Assembly (NCBI GenBank): GCA_029168955.1 | Contig: JAPDOI010001548.1 | Location: 1 to 64,000 of the forward strand | DNA: 64,000 nt | DNA from: Aplectana chamaeleonis | Lineage: Eukaryota > Nematoda > Chromadorea > Rhabditida > Cosmocercidae | Direction of reading: 5' to 3' | Shown here: positions 55,501 to 64,000 of the stretch, piece after piece | How positions within the stretch are numbered: position 1 is the first letter of the stretch | Layout of the letters: each line of letters opens with the position of its first letter | Position numbers and translations under genes: made by a program | The notes under the pieces: generated by a model | Told to the model about the DNA's origin: nothing | Database searches by the model: none | What the model saw: only the letters and a program-made list of their open reading frames with translations

Positions 55501-58470
55501 AATCGGTTCTACAGCGAACAGTGAATCGAGGGCTATCTTATATGTGTGAGCGAGTCCTAGGACGCCCCCTGGATAAGACGGAACAATGTTCAGTGTGGGA
55601 TCGACGGCCGCTGCGATCTTCCCAGGTAGGATTTATGACGAGTAATTTCCCCCTCCCTTCACCCGAAAATGGGTTTCCCGGCCTTGGAGCACAGTTGCTG
55701 GATGGGAGCTTGTTCCAACCATCCTTTATCATTAACGTTAAAATTGGTTCACATTCTCATGACCAGGGTTCAGATGCGTTTTGCCGAGATCGGCGGAGCT
55801 ACGATTACCACCCCCCCCCCTGTTTAATGACTTAGGTTTGCATATGTCTACGAAATTCCCCTGTCTTGGTAAAAATTCAGTCTGAAGTTTATAAGTACTA
55901 ATCCAGTTCATGTCTAAAAACAACTTAGAGTCTTTGTATAAGGCCGGGATTCTACTTACCGCGACCAGAGACAGTCATATCGATTTTCGGTGGATATGTG
56001 TGGTAAACATTGCGTTACTGGAACTATGATCCGGTCTAAAGGTTTTCGAAATACTGCATAATTTGGTCTCCTTCAGGTTTGAGTGCGGGTCTTCCATGGT
56101 CACATGGGCACCAATCGTCGTGGTATAAGCTCCGCCATTCAAAATGTTCTCCACACGTTAGCTAACTATATACTGTAACCTGAATATTAATCAATAGTAA
56201 GAAAGGAGAGCTCTGTAATGTTTACACCGAATGATCAGCTTTCATTTGTGGTCCTCAATGTTCTCGTGAAACGCGTTACAAAATTTCAAATACCAGCTAT
56301 GTCCTACCCAGGCGCGAGCGGGTTTTCTCTGTCGGAAAACCGCATTTGCGCTTACCAAAAGCGCTGCGGGACAGGGAAAGTGTGGTTTTTGAAGGAAGGA
56401 AGCATGATCAGTCTACCTCTATAGTATAGTTGTACTTGAACGAAATTTTCGAATTTTTTTTTGTTCGTTTTCGCTCGTTCGAAAATTCGTCGAACGAATT
56501 TTTTTCAGATTCCGTTCTTTCTAAATTTATTTCGAAATTGTACAACTATACTCTATAGCGCTACCTCATCGAGTTAAAGAACTTTTTTGATAATGCGATG
56601 CTCACTGTCCCTGCCGCTAAATCACCTGTATCGGTTTTCTCCACTGACTCTTCGGAACACTGTGCTCACTTTGTTGTGAATTGGGAAGACGCTCGTTTGC
56701 CTGCCGCACGGTTCCCGAGGCTCCTCGGCCTAGTATCGGGTCCTTCGCTGAAGTTCTATAAAAATTCAGCAGAAACAGACTACAGTGAAAACGAAGCTCA
56801 AAGTCTTAAGCCTCTTTCACAATTATTTTGCCGTCTGACGTCCGGCAATGCTATCCGACGTCGCGCGCGGCGCCCACCAAGCCTGTGGTAGAGCAACCGA
56901 TAATATCGACCATTCCACCATCAACGGAGAAATTTCGCACCGACGTCGAGCGCCGCATGGCGACATCGGTCATCCGGCGTCGCACTGCGGTTCTCCACGA
57001 CGCCGCAGTCCTATCTTATAACTTGCCGGACGGCGTCGTCCGGCAGACTGTGAAAGACGCATTACAATCTCTGGGTGGTACGTCGTTGGGAAGTAGAAAG
57101 GAGACAATCCTGACCACTTACGATGCAATCTTGCAGTCGGCGTTTGAGTACGTTGCACCGGCATGGGAGCACGTAAAGTCGAACTCATCATGTACAAAGA
57201 TGCAGCGAGTTCAGAATGCTGCTCTACGAATCGCCGGTGGATGTGCTAATGTTACCCCAGGAGAATATTTTGATGCTGAAGGCCGTATCCTGCCAATTAA
57301 GGAGCACTGTCATTTCCAAGCGCAGCAAGTGGTTGTTAACATTATAAAGCAGCCTGTTCACCGATTAAGAAGGATTATGAGTCCTGTGAGAGAGAAGTAT
57401 CAGACGGTCCTTTGTGGTTGCTCCCAAGAAAATCAAAATACAAAGATGGACCGTCTCCCAACTGGATCGTCTTTGTATTTTACATGCGGAGCATACCCAA
57501 ATCGTTACGGATCACTAGAGTAGGGTGGATGTCAACCCCACATTGGGAATCGCACCACATAAAGGTAGCAACACCGAGATGAAACTTGGAAGGTGGGCTA
57601 GAAGTTCCCTTGCCTCGTTACGCTGCTGCCATCTACTAGGCTTATGTCATACTTGCATGAGGTCGCAGTAAGACCTCCGTCAGACTTGGTCGAAAAACCG
57701 GCTGAGTCCGAATGAGACCGGGGCGGGAAAATCGACCTCGGTTGCATTGGCTCTGCCTGTGTGCGCATGGTGAACACCGGTATCAACTGGGTGGATTGCG
57801 GACGCAAGCAGGCGGTCGCAGATGGACTCATTGCGTGGATTTTCTGCAGTCGTTTGTCACTACTTCAATGCGTGTCGACCGGGTGACAATCAGTGGATCG
57901 ATTAGCTGTGACGAGGGCCTAAGCTCGACGAGTTCCCGGATTGTAGTAGCCCTGGCCACACTACGGCGCACCTATTCGACTGGCCGAAGAGGCACACGAC
58001 ACTGACTACAATGAATTTCTGGGCGAATGCAAGTTTGGTTGTCCGTTTCTTGAACCTGTGACAAAAGCCTCTCTGCAGCTGCAAAGAAGAAAAGATGATT
58101 AGTTGCGGTATTGTTCCGCTTTCGCCGAACGAAATTTACGTTCTCGTGAGAATTGATTCCGGCAAATGCTAAGCCTCAATTTTGTGATCTACATCCTGAA
58201 AAAAAAACCTTTGGATCAAGTTCGAGAGAAAATGCTGATCCATGGTGAAATAAGGGGCTGTGCTCCCGTCGAGAAATCCTTCACCAAACTCAATTTGTAC
58301 TAATTTTGTAATTTCAGTTGCGGTACGCGGCGATGGATGCTTACTGTTTAGTGTTGATATACGATGTGTGTTGTGAATGGGCTCAAAGGCTGGACCTTCC
58401 AATAGAGGAAGTTTTAAATCGACAGGATCCGATTCGAGTATCACCTCCACTGCTTAGTGAACAGTTTTAA
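49535..58470 (+). CDS. MUT-7/EXD3-like DEDDy 3'-5' exonuclease (C-terminal 460 residues)
   Basis: Twelve phase-consistent exons: 49535-49629, 49699-49799, 50119-50201, 50289-50356, 50421-50567, 52874-52940, 53003-53139, 53208-53341, 53453-53559, 55139-55259, 55456-55625, 58318-58470; 1383 nt, 460 residues plus TAA. The first about 185 residues are helical (NLYELIWTIMCQRPN). The exonuclease follows: Exo I VVVGLDAEW (Asp and Glu near residues 222/224), then ILQLSLRDRIFIIDLD, Exo II GFQFSEDLVQM, then GLSYMCERVLGRPLDKTEQC and DRRPLRSSQ, Exo III LRYAAMDAYCL (Tyr413, Asp417). All DEDDy residues are present. C. elegans MUT-7, of this family, acts in RNA silencing and transposon control; function here is inferred. 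A Glu-rich insert (55139-55259) lies between Exo II and III. It ends soon after Exo III, without a further C-terminal domain. The true start lies upstream. Introns hold several MITEs and a retrotransposon. Confidence 0.87.
49875..50063. mobile_element. Palindromic MITE, AGTTAGGTCCGTGGCTTG family, copy 2
   Basis: ACAGTTAGGTCCGTGGCTTG and CAAGCCACGCGGACCTAACTGT-type ends bound 189 bp, wholly inside an intron of the exonuclease gene (49800-50118). GC-rich core with CTCACCGGCGGC and its complement. Confidence 0.85.
50568..52873. other. Intron of the exonuclease gene
   Basis: A 2.3-kb intron; flanking exons join in phase (leftover AG plus G). It carries the MULE-like MITE at 52151. A 164-codon open frame at 51982-52476 runs through the MITE palindrome and is not credible as a gene. 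Confidence 0.7.
52151..52305. mobile_element. 155-bp MITE with 10-bp target duplication (MULE-like)
   Basis: Ends GGGACAGGGTCTCTCTA and TAGAGAGAGCCTGTCCC form inverted repeats. GTATACGCTG flanks both sides (52141-52150 and 52306-52315). A 9-10 bp duplication is typical of Mutator-like elements. It lies in an intron of the exonuclease gene. Confidence 0.82.
53560..55138. other. Intron of the exonuclease gene with a GC-rich block
   Basis: Phase-0 intron. Bases about 53833-53940 are markedly GC-rich (AACCCGCCAGACATCAGGCC, CCTGCCAACGGTGATGCCCC) against an AT-rich surround and have no obvious palindrome. At about 54580 AACTTAAAGGCAGAGTACAC resembles a TTAAAGGCACAGTCC repeat end. Confidence 0.5.
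56425..56550. mobile_element. 126-bp hAT-like MITE with 8-bp target duplication
   Basis: Ends TATAGTTGTAC and GTACAACTATA; CTCTATAG repeated exactly at 56417-56424 and 56551-56558. The interior is TTCGAA-rich like the 972-bp copy at 7818. An 8-bp duplication is typical of hAT-type transposition. Confidence 0.85.
56809..57061. mobile_element. 253-bp MITE with TTA target duplication (PIF/Harbinger-like)
   Basis: Ends AGCCTCTTTCACA and TGTGAAAGACGCA are inverted; inner arms TGACGTCCGGCAA and TTGCCGGACGGCGTC extend the palindrome. TTA lies on both sides (56806-56808, 57062-57064). It splits the retrotransposon text at the LRALGGTSWG position, which resumes immediately after. Confidence 0.82.
57669..57922. 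mobile_element. 254-bp MITE, TAGGCCCCGGTCAGAC family, copy 2
   Basis: Ends TAAGACCTCCGTCAGAC and ACGAGGGCCTAA. It shares GGTCGAAAAACC.GCTGAGTCCGA and GTCGACCGGGTG with 46700-47259. Inserted in retrotransposon copy E just before the CPDCG finger region. Confidence 0.75.
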
Positions 58471-58831
58471 AGACTAAATCATCTTCTGCAATGATCCATA
58501 TCACTTGTGGGGTAATGGGCGCGTAGCCCAATAAGGTGAAATTCTCACCAAAACATCGAGGTTCCAGACTTTGAGGGGAAAATTAGAGTTTGTTTCATGT
58601 CAACATTGAAACTAATAAAAACCTCGAGACCAATACCTGTCTGACAGAAGAAATCACTTGAGCGTAGTCTCAAGTGAGCGAAATGAACTTTCTTGCGAGT
58701 TGTGCTGCTAGTTGTAAAAACCGTACGTAAGTCGTTCCAAACCCAGGTTTCGAAAATGTTTGAAGTTCAAAATAGCAGGACCTCAAAAATCTATTTTTTG
58801 GCCGTTCTTACTTTGTCTGAGGGAGTTATGT

Positions 58832-59482
58832 TGGGTGCTGTACACGAATATAAGGTTCGTTTTTTCAACGGCTTTTCGTACGACTAGCTTAGGGTGCGGT
58901 AGGTACGGTACAGCCCTTGGCAACAAAAAAAAGGCGGCTGTGCGGTTGCGTATTTCCAATAAGCATACTGTAGTTTGCGGACGCTGCGCCATAATCGACG
59001 GCAGAATTGTATTTTTTCCTGAATCTGAAGAAAAAACATGGGAAACGTTGAAAACGCGAGAGTTTTCCCCACACACCAACCTTCACAACACCCAAAGTCT
59101 TCATCATAGATACACGGAGGAGTAACAGAAAAAAAAGAATTTTTCTCTGCTGATTCCATTTTTTTGTGATTTTTCATATTTTCTTGTTATTCTTGCGTGT
59201 ATCTATGACAAACACTTCAAGTGTGTTGATCATGTGCTTTGGGGGGGGGGGGGAGGAACCTACCATTTCTGAACGTTCTCGGTGTTTTTCCTTCAAAATT
59301 TAGGAAAAACTGCTGTCTATTATAGCGCGGCGTCCGCAACCCACAGAATGTTTTGTGGAAATACGCAACCGCACAACCGCCTTTTTTCGTTGCCGTGGAC
59401 TGTATAATGCCACTTTTCTACCTTCATCTACCGATGTGATCCGAAAAGTGACAACAAACCTCGTATTCGGGTTCAGCACCCC
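58832..59482. repeat. 651-bp foldback element
   Basis: GGGTGCTGTACACGAATATAAGG and, inverted, CCTCGTATTCGGGTTCAGCACCC bound the region. Inner arms GCGGCTGTGCGGTTGCGTAT and ATACGCAACCGCACAACCGC are nearly exact. Open frames on both strands here arise from the palindrome. Confidence 0.75.
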
Positions 59483-59569
59483 AGGTAAACATCTCAATTG
59501 AAGTTTGGGCGAAGGGAAAGAACTTGTTGGGCTCCGTCTACCAAATCGGGCATTCAACCTTTGGAATCT

Positions 59570-59712
59570 TGGTTCGAAGAGCTTCCCATTTTGATTATCA
59601 CCTGCAGCGGGGAAGTGAACCCCGGTGAAATATGACTGGTAGAAAGGATGTTTCGACGAAAAAGCGACCGCTCATTATTGTTGATAATCGAAACCGAGAG
59701 CTCACTAAAATG
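59570..59712. repeat. Dispersed palindromic repeat family H, copy 4
   Basis: GATTATCACCTGCAGCGGGG, CCGGTGAAATATGACTGGTA and GATAATCGAAACCGAGAGCT align with the 39765 and 22609 copies. Confidence 0.55.
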
Positions 59713-60764
59713 CTTTGGAACTTGCACAATTTCGCCTATTTTAGACTACGCTAAAATGGTTTTCGTTGTGAGACTCTGGAAGCCGCCCTTTGCCCTGCAA
59801 GTGATGTAAATCAGTGTCATTCCTTTGTGTGTGGTCGAAATGTTTGTTTCCGAAGTCAAAAGTCGAGTTTTCCTTTCACTTACTCAGTTAATTCTCTCAC
59901 ATTGCGTTTCTCGTCTTATACTAGTGAGGCTAGCCATAAGTTTGTGTTTTTGTTTCGTATAATTCTAACCTCTTTTCGAGTGTCATAGATGGTTCGGACC
60001 TATATTTCAAAGATTCTGAGTGATAAATCTATTGAGTGCCAGGGTCAATGTAAACTTCAAACCTGTTCTAATATGTGTATTCAGAAAATCTGAAAGTGGA
60101 CCCCATATTGATTGTCAGCGCTCAAAATGTTTGAGGCAAAATCGATCTCTGCATTGCGAAAAGTCGAATGTAGGCTATGGCGACGGGTAATAACTTCCTC
60201 AGACATTTGTGGATGTGTTCCGCCAGACAGCTGCCGTATAAAGGCCGACTCCATTGCCCCGATACGTTGGTCGTTGAGCCCGAGACATCGCTCTACGGTG
60301 CTCTCTTTAATGCCTGTTTTCTCCGAAGCAACCTCTTTTCCACCCGAAACGGCCTGCGTCTGTCCCGAGACGAGCACATACAACAGTGGTGTGGCGGAAC
60401 ACAACTGCGAGTGTCCGAGTTTGCTCGGCGATTGATCGCGCCAGTCTATTTTTCTAGACCCAAGGTCCTGCTGCGCTTCTATCAAGATGGGTAGGAGTGA
60501 GGCAAAACATTCTACAACTTCAACCTCTGTTTATTACGCTGGAGGAAACCCAAATCGAAAGGGTCTTATGTTTCCTGAATCCTGAGAAGGTTTTTCGGAG
60601 TGGTGAGTAAATGATGAACCTCTTTATAGCTTGCCCATACACAGGTTCGGATGGCCCTACCCTGGAATTGCAAGACGCTTCAGCACAGGGTTCGGCGCGG
60701 GGCGTGGAACTCCACGGGGGATGAGAACTGCGGTTGTTGGAGGGGGAGAGCCTAAAAATGGCCT

Positions 60765-60856
60765 AAAATTTGACCAAATTACGCTCCAGAGGGGTCTGTG
60801 AAAATCGCTGAAAATTTGACCAAATTACGCTCCAAAGGGGTCTGTGAAAATCGCCA
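60765..60856. repeat. Tandem duplication, 46 bp x 2
   Basis: Two adjacent units beginning AAAATTTGACCAAATTACGC and ending AAAATCGC, with two differences. Confidence 0.85.
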
Positions 60857-61574
60857 AAATCTCAAACAACCCTGCTTCAGCATCCCGGCAAGCGCTGTCC
60901 TCCGCAACGTTCTTCACTTCAAGACAACTAGAAGAGCGAAATGCAGGGAAAGGTGCGGTTGACGAAAGCACCAGTCCTCAGAGGCTTGGAAGTTGTGCAT
61001 CAATCCACGCGTGCTTTTTATATTGTTGGTCTGGATGAACAGCATTTACTTCCTCGCATTCACACTTTTATACCCACGTTTTCCAATGTAAACGCTGATG
61101 AAATGAAAAAGTGGTTTTATTTAGGCATCTGAAATTAGTGAACAGGTTATCCAATCTGACGCGGAGAATATGCATTGTATCCCTGGCAGTCTCAGCGTCG
61201 CTTCTACTTCATTACTTGGCCATCCAAATCCCGCGGGAGTTCTTTCATTAGGTTATGCTTTCGTTTGCCCGAAACCCACACCAACAGCACTTGTAATCTT
61301 TTTCCTAATCTCTTCTTCAATCCCTAGGGACATCTCACCGTAATCTTAGTGCTTCAAAATGGGTACTAGGTGCGGAGGTTGCTCTTGAACTGGAGCGAAT
61401 AAAGTTCTGGTCATGTAGGATATATGATATCAGTTGTTTTGGGCCTTTAATGGAGTACATACCTCAGAATGATTTCATAATGTTTAGAGAAAAGTTTCAA
61501 ACTAAAAAGACACCCACGATACGGAAGGGCATGCCATTTTCATAATTTATCCCTATTTAGATCGAAAACTTTGG

Positions 61575-61712
61575 TGTCGGTGGGTGTGACCCGTTTGCTG
61601 TTTTTTAGGACCTGGTTGGCTTTTTCTTGCTTATTTGAGTGCCAAGGTTGCTAAGCAGGGCGGCCAGACCATGATACCAAAAAATTCCTCTGAGACTAGA
61701 CTTTGCCTTTAA
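61575..61712. repeat. TTAAAGGCACAGTCC repeat family, right-end fragment
   Basis: CTTGCTTATTTGAGTGCCAA through TGAGACTAGACTTTGCCTTTAA matches the right end of 34693-35169. Confidence 0.6.
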
Positions 61713-62100
61713 AGGCGATCTTCCCTATGATTTCCTCTCACGTGAATACTTACGAGAAGAAGAGTCTGTGATAATGAAGACAGGAAAGAGGCTCACAGCA
61801 TGGAGCCAAAGAAAGCAAGCCAGAAGAGCACGAAAAACATAGGCGACTATCCCCGGAGGAATTGTGAAACTACTTGTGTATTCTGGCTGCAAACCGGAAA
61901 AACGAGATTTTTGTTGTTGTTTTTTTTTGTTTTTTTTTATTGTTGACAATCTCGATCAAAGCTTCGATGTTTGAAGAAGGTTTGTGGACAAGACCAGCAA
62001 AATTTGAAAAAAAAGACGAAACTTCAATGTTCGAAAGAATGGATTTTCTTAAAGGCAATGTTCGCGAAAGAAACAATTTTCGAGCTCTATCCATGCGAAT

Positions 62101-62395
62101 GTAGATTTGGTCATCACAAAAGTAAAAATAGGTGAAAAGTGAAACTCCGCGGGGAAAACGCACAAAACAAGGTAGAACGGCTAAGTATAGGTGTCCGCGC
62201 GCCCGCCTTGTAACGAGATTTTTATGATTGCTTGTTTACTCGTCTTTTATTGCTCCTAAAGTAGTCTGCAGTTTCTAGAAGCGCTCAGAAATTTCTTTAG
62301 AAGCAAAATAAAAGAAGCCAAAGTAGGCTTTTATAAAAAATTGGATAAGTGTGGGCGGGCGGACACCAAGCAATAACTTGTTTTCAAGCGTTTTA
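62101..62395. mobile_element. Palindromic MITE, GTAGATTTGGCCATCACAAAA family, copy 2
   Basis: Left end GTAGATTTGGTCATCACAAA; inner arms GGTGTCCGCGCGCCCGCC and GGGCGGGCGGACACCAAGCA. The right terminus is truncated relative to 17551-17896. Confidence 0.65.
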
Positions 62396-63740
62396 TGAAT
62401 TAGTGTGCACATCCACGCGGCATACTGGTGGGCATTTACCCATTCACACGAATTCCTTCGGGCTGCATATGTGGACGGTGAGTGTGCCAGCCGGGTGTCA
62501 ACTGATCGCGACAGGCCGACCGAATTTCCGTTTAATCTCACAAACACACGGACACACAGGTACACGCACAGAGTAAGACTAATATATATGGAAGGATGAC
62601 TGTTGAAAACTGCTTCGTGGTATGAAATACGTTTTCCCGGTCGATAATCTAGCACGAGGAATAGTCGCGCCACGATATGCTCTGACAGGCCGGAGAAATC
62701 AAAATCCAAAAATACAAAGCTTCTTACAGAGATGCAGAGATAGCAGAGATTCAAAAATAAATAGTCAAACTAAAAAGCTCAAGGCAGCAAACAAGAAAAT
62801 TGACTCCAAGAAATACTATTCTCAAATGATCAAACCTTTCCCCTTGATGCACGAATCGAACAAATTCACCTATTTTGAACATTGTTTTCTTCGTGGAGTC
62901 GATTTTTCAGTTGCTTGTTCCTATCAGTGGCTGTTGAGGGGAGTGGGCGGGTACTGTGCTTTACACAGAAGTTCAGGGCCGTGTCGGGCTGGTCGGGGCT
63001 CTTTGAGCCGCTATTTTCGACATTGTTGCTGGCATGAGCCCGCACCTTTTGAATTCCGGTGTGATCTCGAAGCCAAAATCAAGGAAGTACTCTGAAAAGC
63101 GCTGTACCGCCTGCTTGCATTGCCAAGTATCATTTTTTCACAGCTGTCCAGGTTTCCAATTTCAGAAGTCAACGTAATCAAGGATGACCCTCTTTTGGCA
63201 CAGAAGCACGCCTTTGGCGTACTTTCAAAGCAATCCTTGCTGAATAAGGCACCCGATCCTCCGTAGATCAACGAGAATTCGCAAGAAAATCTATGAACAT
63301 TGCCTCCGTCTGTATGCACGACGATCGTGCTCAGATCGGCGATTTTTTTTTGATTTTTTTCACCGTCTTTGATGGCAGCGATGATGATTTAGGTGTCGTC
63401 ATCAGGGATGAGCGGAAGCCCGATTTCCGATTTCCGATGGTTTTTGGCCTTCCGATTTCCGAAAAAAGCTCAAAATTGTGGAAAAAATCGGAAATATCCA
63501 CGAAATCAGACTTTTTTGTACACATTGCCCTACAAAATTCCTAGGGGGTCATTTCGGGCGCTGAATTCGAATTCGAGGTTTGTCTTCACTTTTAGGAAAG
63601 CCAGGGTTGATAGTAAATGGGTTTTCGACATGGGTTAACTACCACTTTCGAACGCGAATTAGCTACCAACCTTACGCGAGTAAACCGCCAGGTTTGTGCG
63701 AGCTTACCAACCTTTCGATTTGAAGGAGGACATCCAGGAC
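62396..63740. other. No gene supported
   Basis: Opposed open frames of about 157-159 codons (62275-62754 minus, 62622-63095 plus) lack recognisable domains and good start context, and I regard them as chance. Confidence 0.45.
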
Positions 63741-64000
63741 GCCGTAGAAAGCGTGCAGGACCCCAATGAGATTGTGCAAGATGTGCGCGGACCCCAGTGG
63801 AAGTGTGCAGGATCTGTGCCGGACCTCAGTGAGAGTGTGCAGGATGTGTGCAGGACCCTAGTGGGAGTGTGCAGAATGTGAGCAGGACCCAGGGTGGGAG
63901 TGTGCAGTGTGGGTGCAGGACTCGGGTGGGAGTGTGCAGGATGTGTGCCGGACCCCACCGGAAGTGTGCAGGGTATGAGCAGGACTTCTTAGTAAAGTCC
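63741..64000. repeat. Minisatellite, about 32-bp unit, running off the window
   Basis: Variants of GAGTGTGCAGGATGTGTGCA followed by GGACCCCAGTGG repeat with a period of about 32 bp, at least seven times, to the window edge. Units differ by substitutions and small indels. Confidence 0.85.

Larger units (their letters stand above)
56559..58100 (+). mobile_element. Family-1 non-LTR copy E, 5'-truncated
   Basis: Starts within the RT region (YLIELKNFF-type text, then AAKSPVSVFSTDSSEH and LPAARFPRLLGL). It continues SLGGTSLGSRKETILTTYDA, MQRVQNAALRIAGGCAN and ends with finger-region sequence and a GAA-containing tail. Two MITEs (56809-57061, 57669-57922) are inserted in it. Fully decayed. Confidence 0.85.
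55626..58317. other. Last intron of the exonuclease gene, filled with nested repeats
   Basis: A 2.7-kb phase-0 intron between DRRPLRSSQ and LRYAAMDAY. It contains the short hAT-like MITE, a family-1 retrotransposon fragment, and two MITEs nested in that fragment. Confidence 0.8.
59713..62100. other. No gene recognised; small repeats only
   Basis: Overlapping open frames on both strands at 60081-60494 have no domain I recognise; GCGGAACACAACTGCGAGTG near 60393 resembles about 46120, hinting at a shared repeat. A 46-bp tandem duplication and a repeat-end fragment are listed separately. Confidence 0.45.

Noticed and set aside
62275..63095. Two opposed open frames of about 157-159 codons
   Set aside because: Overlapping on opposite strands, low-complexity or Ser/Arg-rich, no domain, no splice or start context.
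1..64000. CRISPR arrays, operons with ribosome binding sites, or prophage
   Set aside because: The window is clearly eukaryotic: spliceosomal introns, eukaryote-type transposons, no prokaryotic gene layout. The repeats lack spacer regularity.

Overview
The window looks like nuclear DNA of a clade V (strongylid, hookworm-like) nematode. Genes are split into many short exons by GT-AG introns, most of them compact. Intergenic and intronic DNA is packed with decayed transposons and palindromic MITEs, and the repeat content includes CR1/Jockey-like non-LTR, Penelope-like, Tc1 and mariner elements. The organism call is inference from gene style and repeat content; no species can be fixed from the sequence alone.

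Host genes. (1) 5303-9191 (+) is an apolipoprotein-L-family gene of eight phase-consistent exons (309 codons plus stop), with a possible alternative last exon at 12266-12382. (2) 49535-58470 (+) is the 3' part of a MUT-7/EXD3-like DEDDy 3'-5' exonuclease gene: twelve phase-consistent exons, 461 codons including the stop, carrying all Exo I-III motifs. (3) Further exon-like blocks lie upstream on the same strand (24408-27256, 33600-34300, 38782-38912). They may be the 5' part of the same gene or a separate gene; I could not join them.

Mobile elements. Two related families of about 3.5 kb non-LTR retrotransposons (2A-like motif, PHD-like finger, AP endonuclease, RT, C-terminal CCHHC finger, GAA-rich tail) account for 2-3660, 28168-31646, 39962-45297 and 56559-58100. 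The 39962-45297 block is a nest: a full-length plus-strand copy (40691-44136, 10-bp target duplication) sits inside an older minus-strand copy. A 5'-inverted remnant lies at 4645-4853. A 5'-truncated Penelope-like element (20776-22559) has a GIY-YIG domain, a 14-bp target duplication and perfect 112-bp inverted flanks. A Tc1 element (9505-11111) carries a transposase with an apparent 58-nt intron and IR/DR-type ends. A mariner remnant lies at 38928-39705.

Small palindromic elements belong to at least nine families, several with readable target-site duplications: TA (three copies of about 280 bp; two copies of about 247 bp), 8 bp (hAT-like, interior rich in TTCGAA), 10 bp (MULE-like) and TTA (PIF/Harbinger-like). 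Many sit in introns of the exonuclease gene or inside older retrotransposon copies, giving a relative order of insertion. The right edge enters a minisatellite of about 32 bp period. Several stretches of 0.6-2.9 kb show no gene or element I can support.
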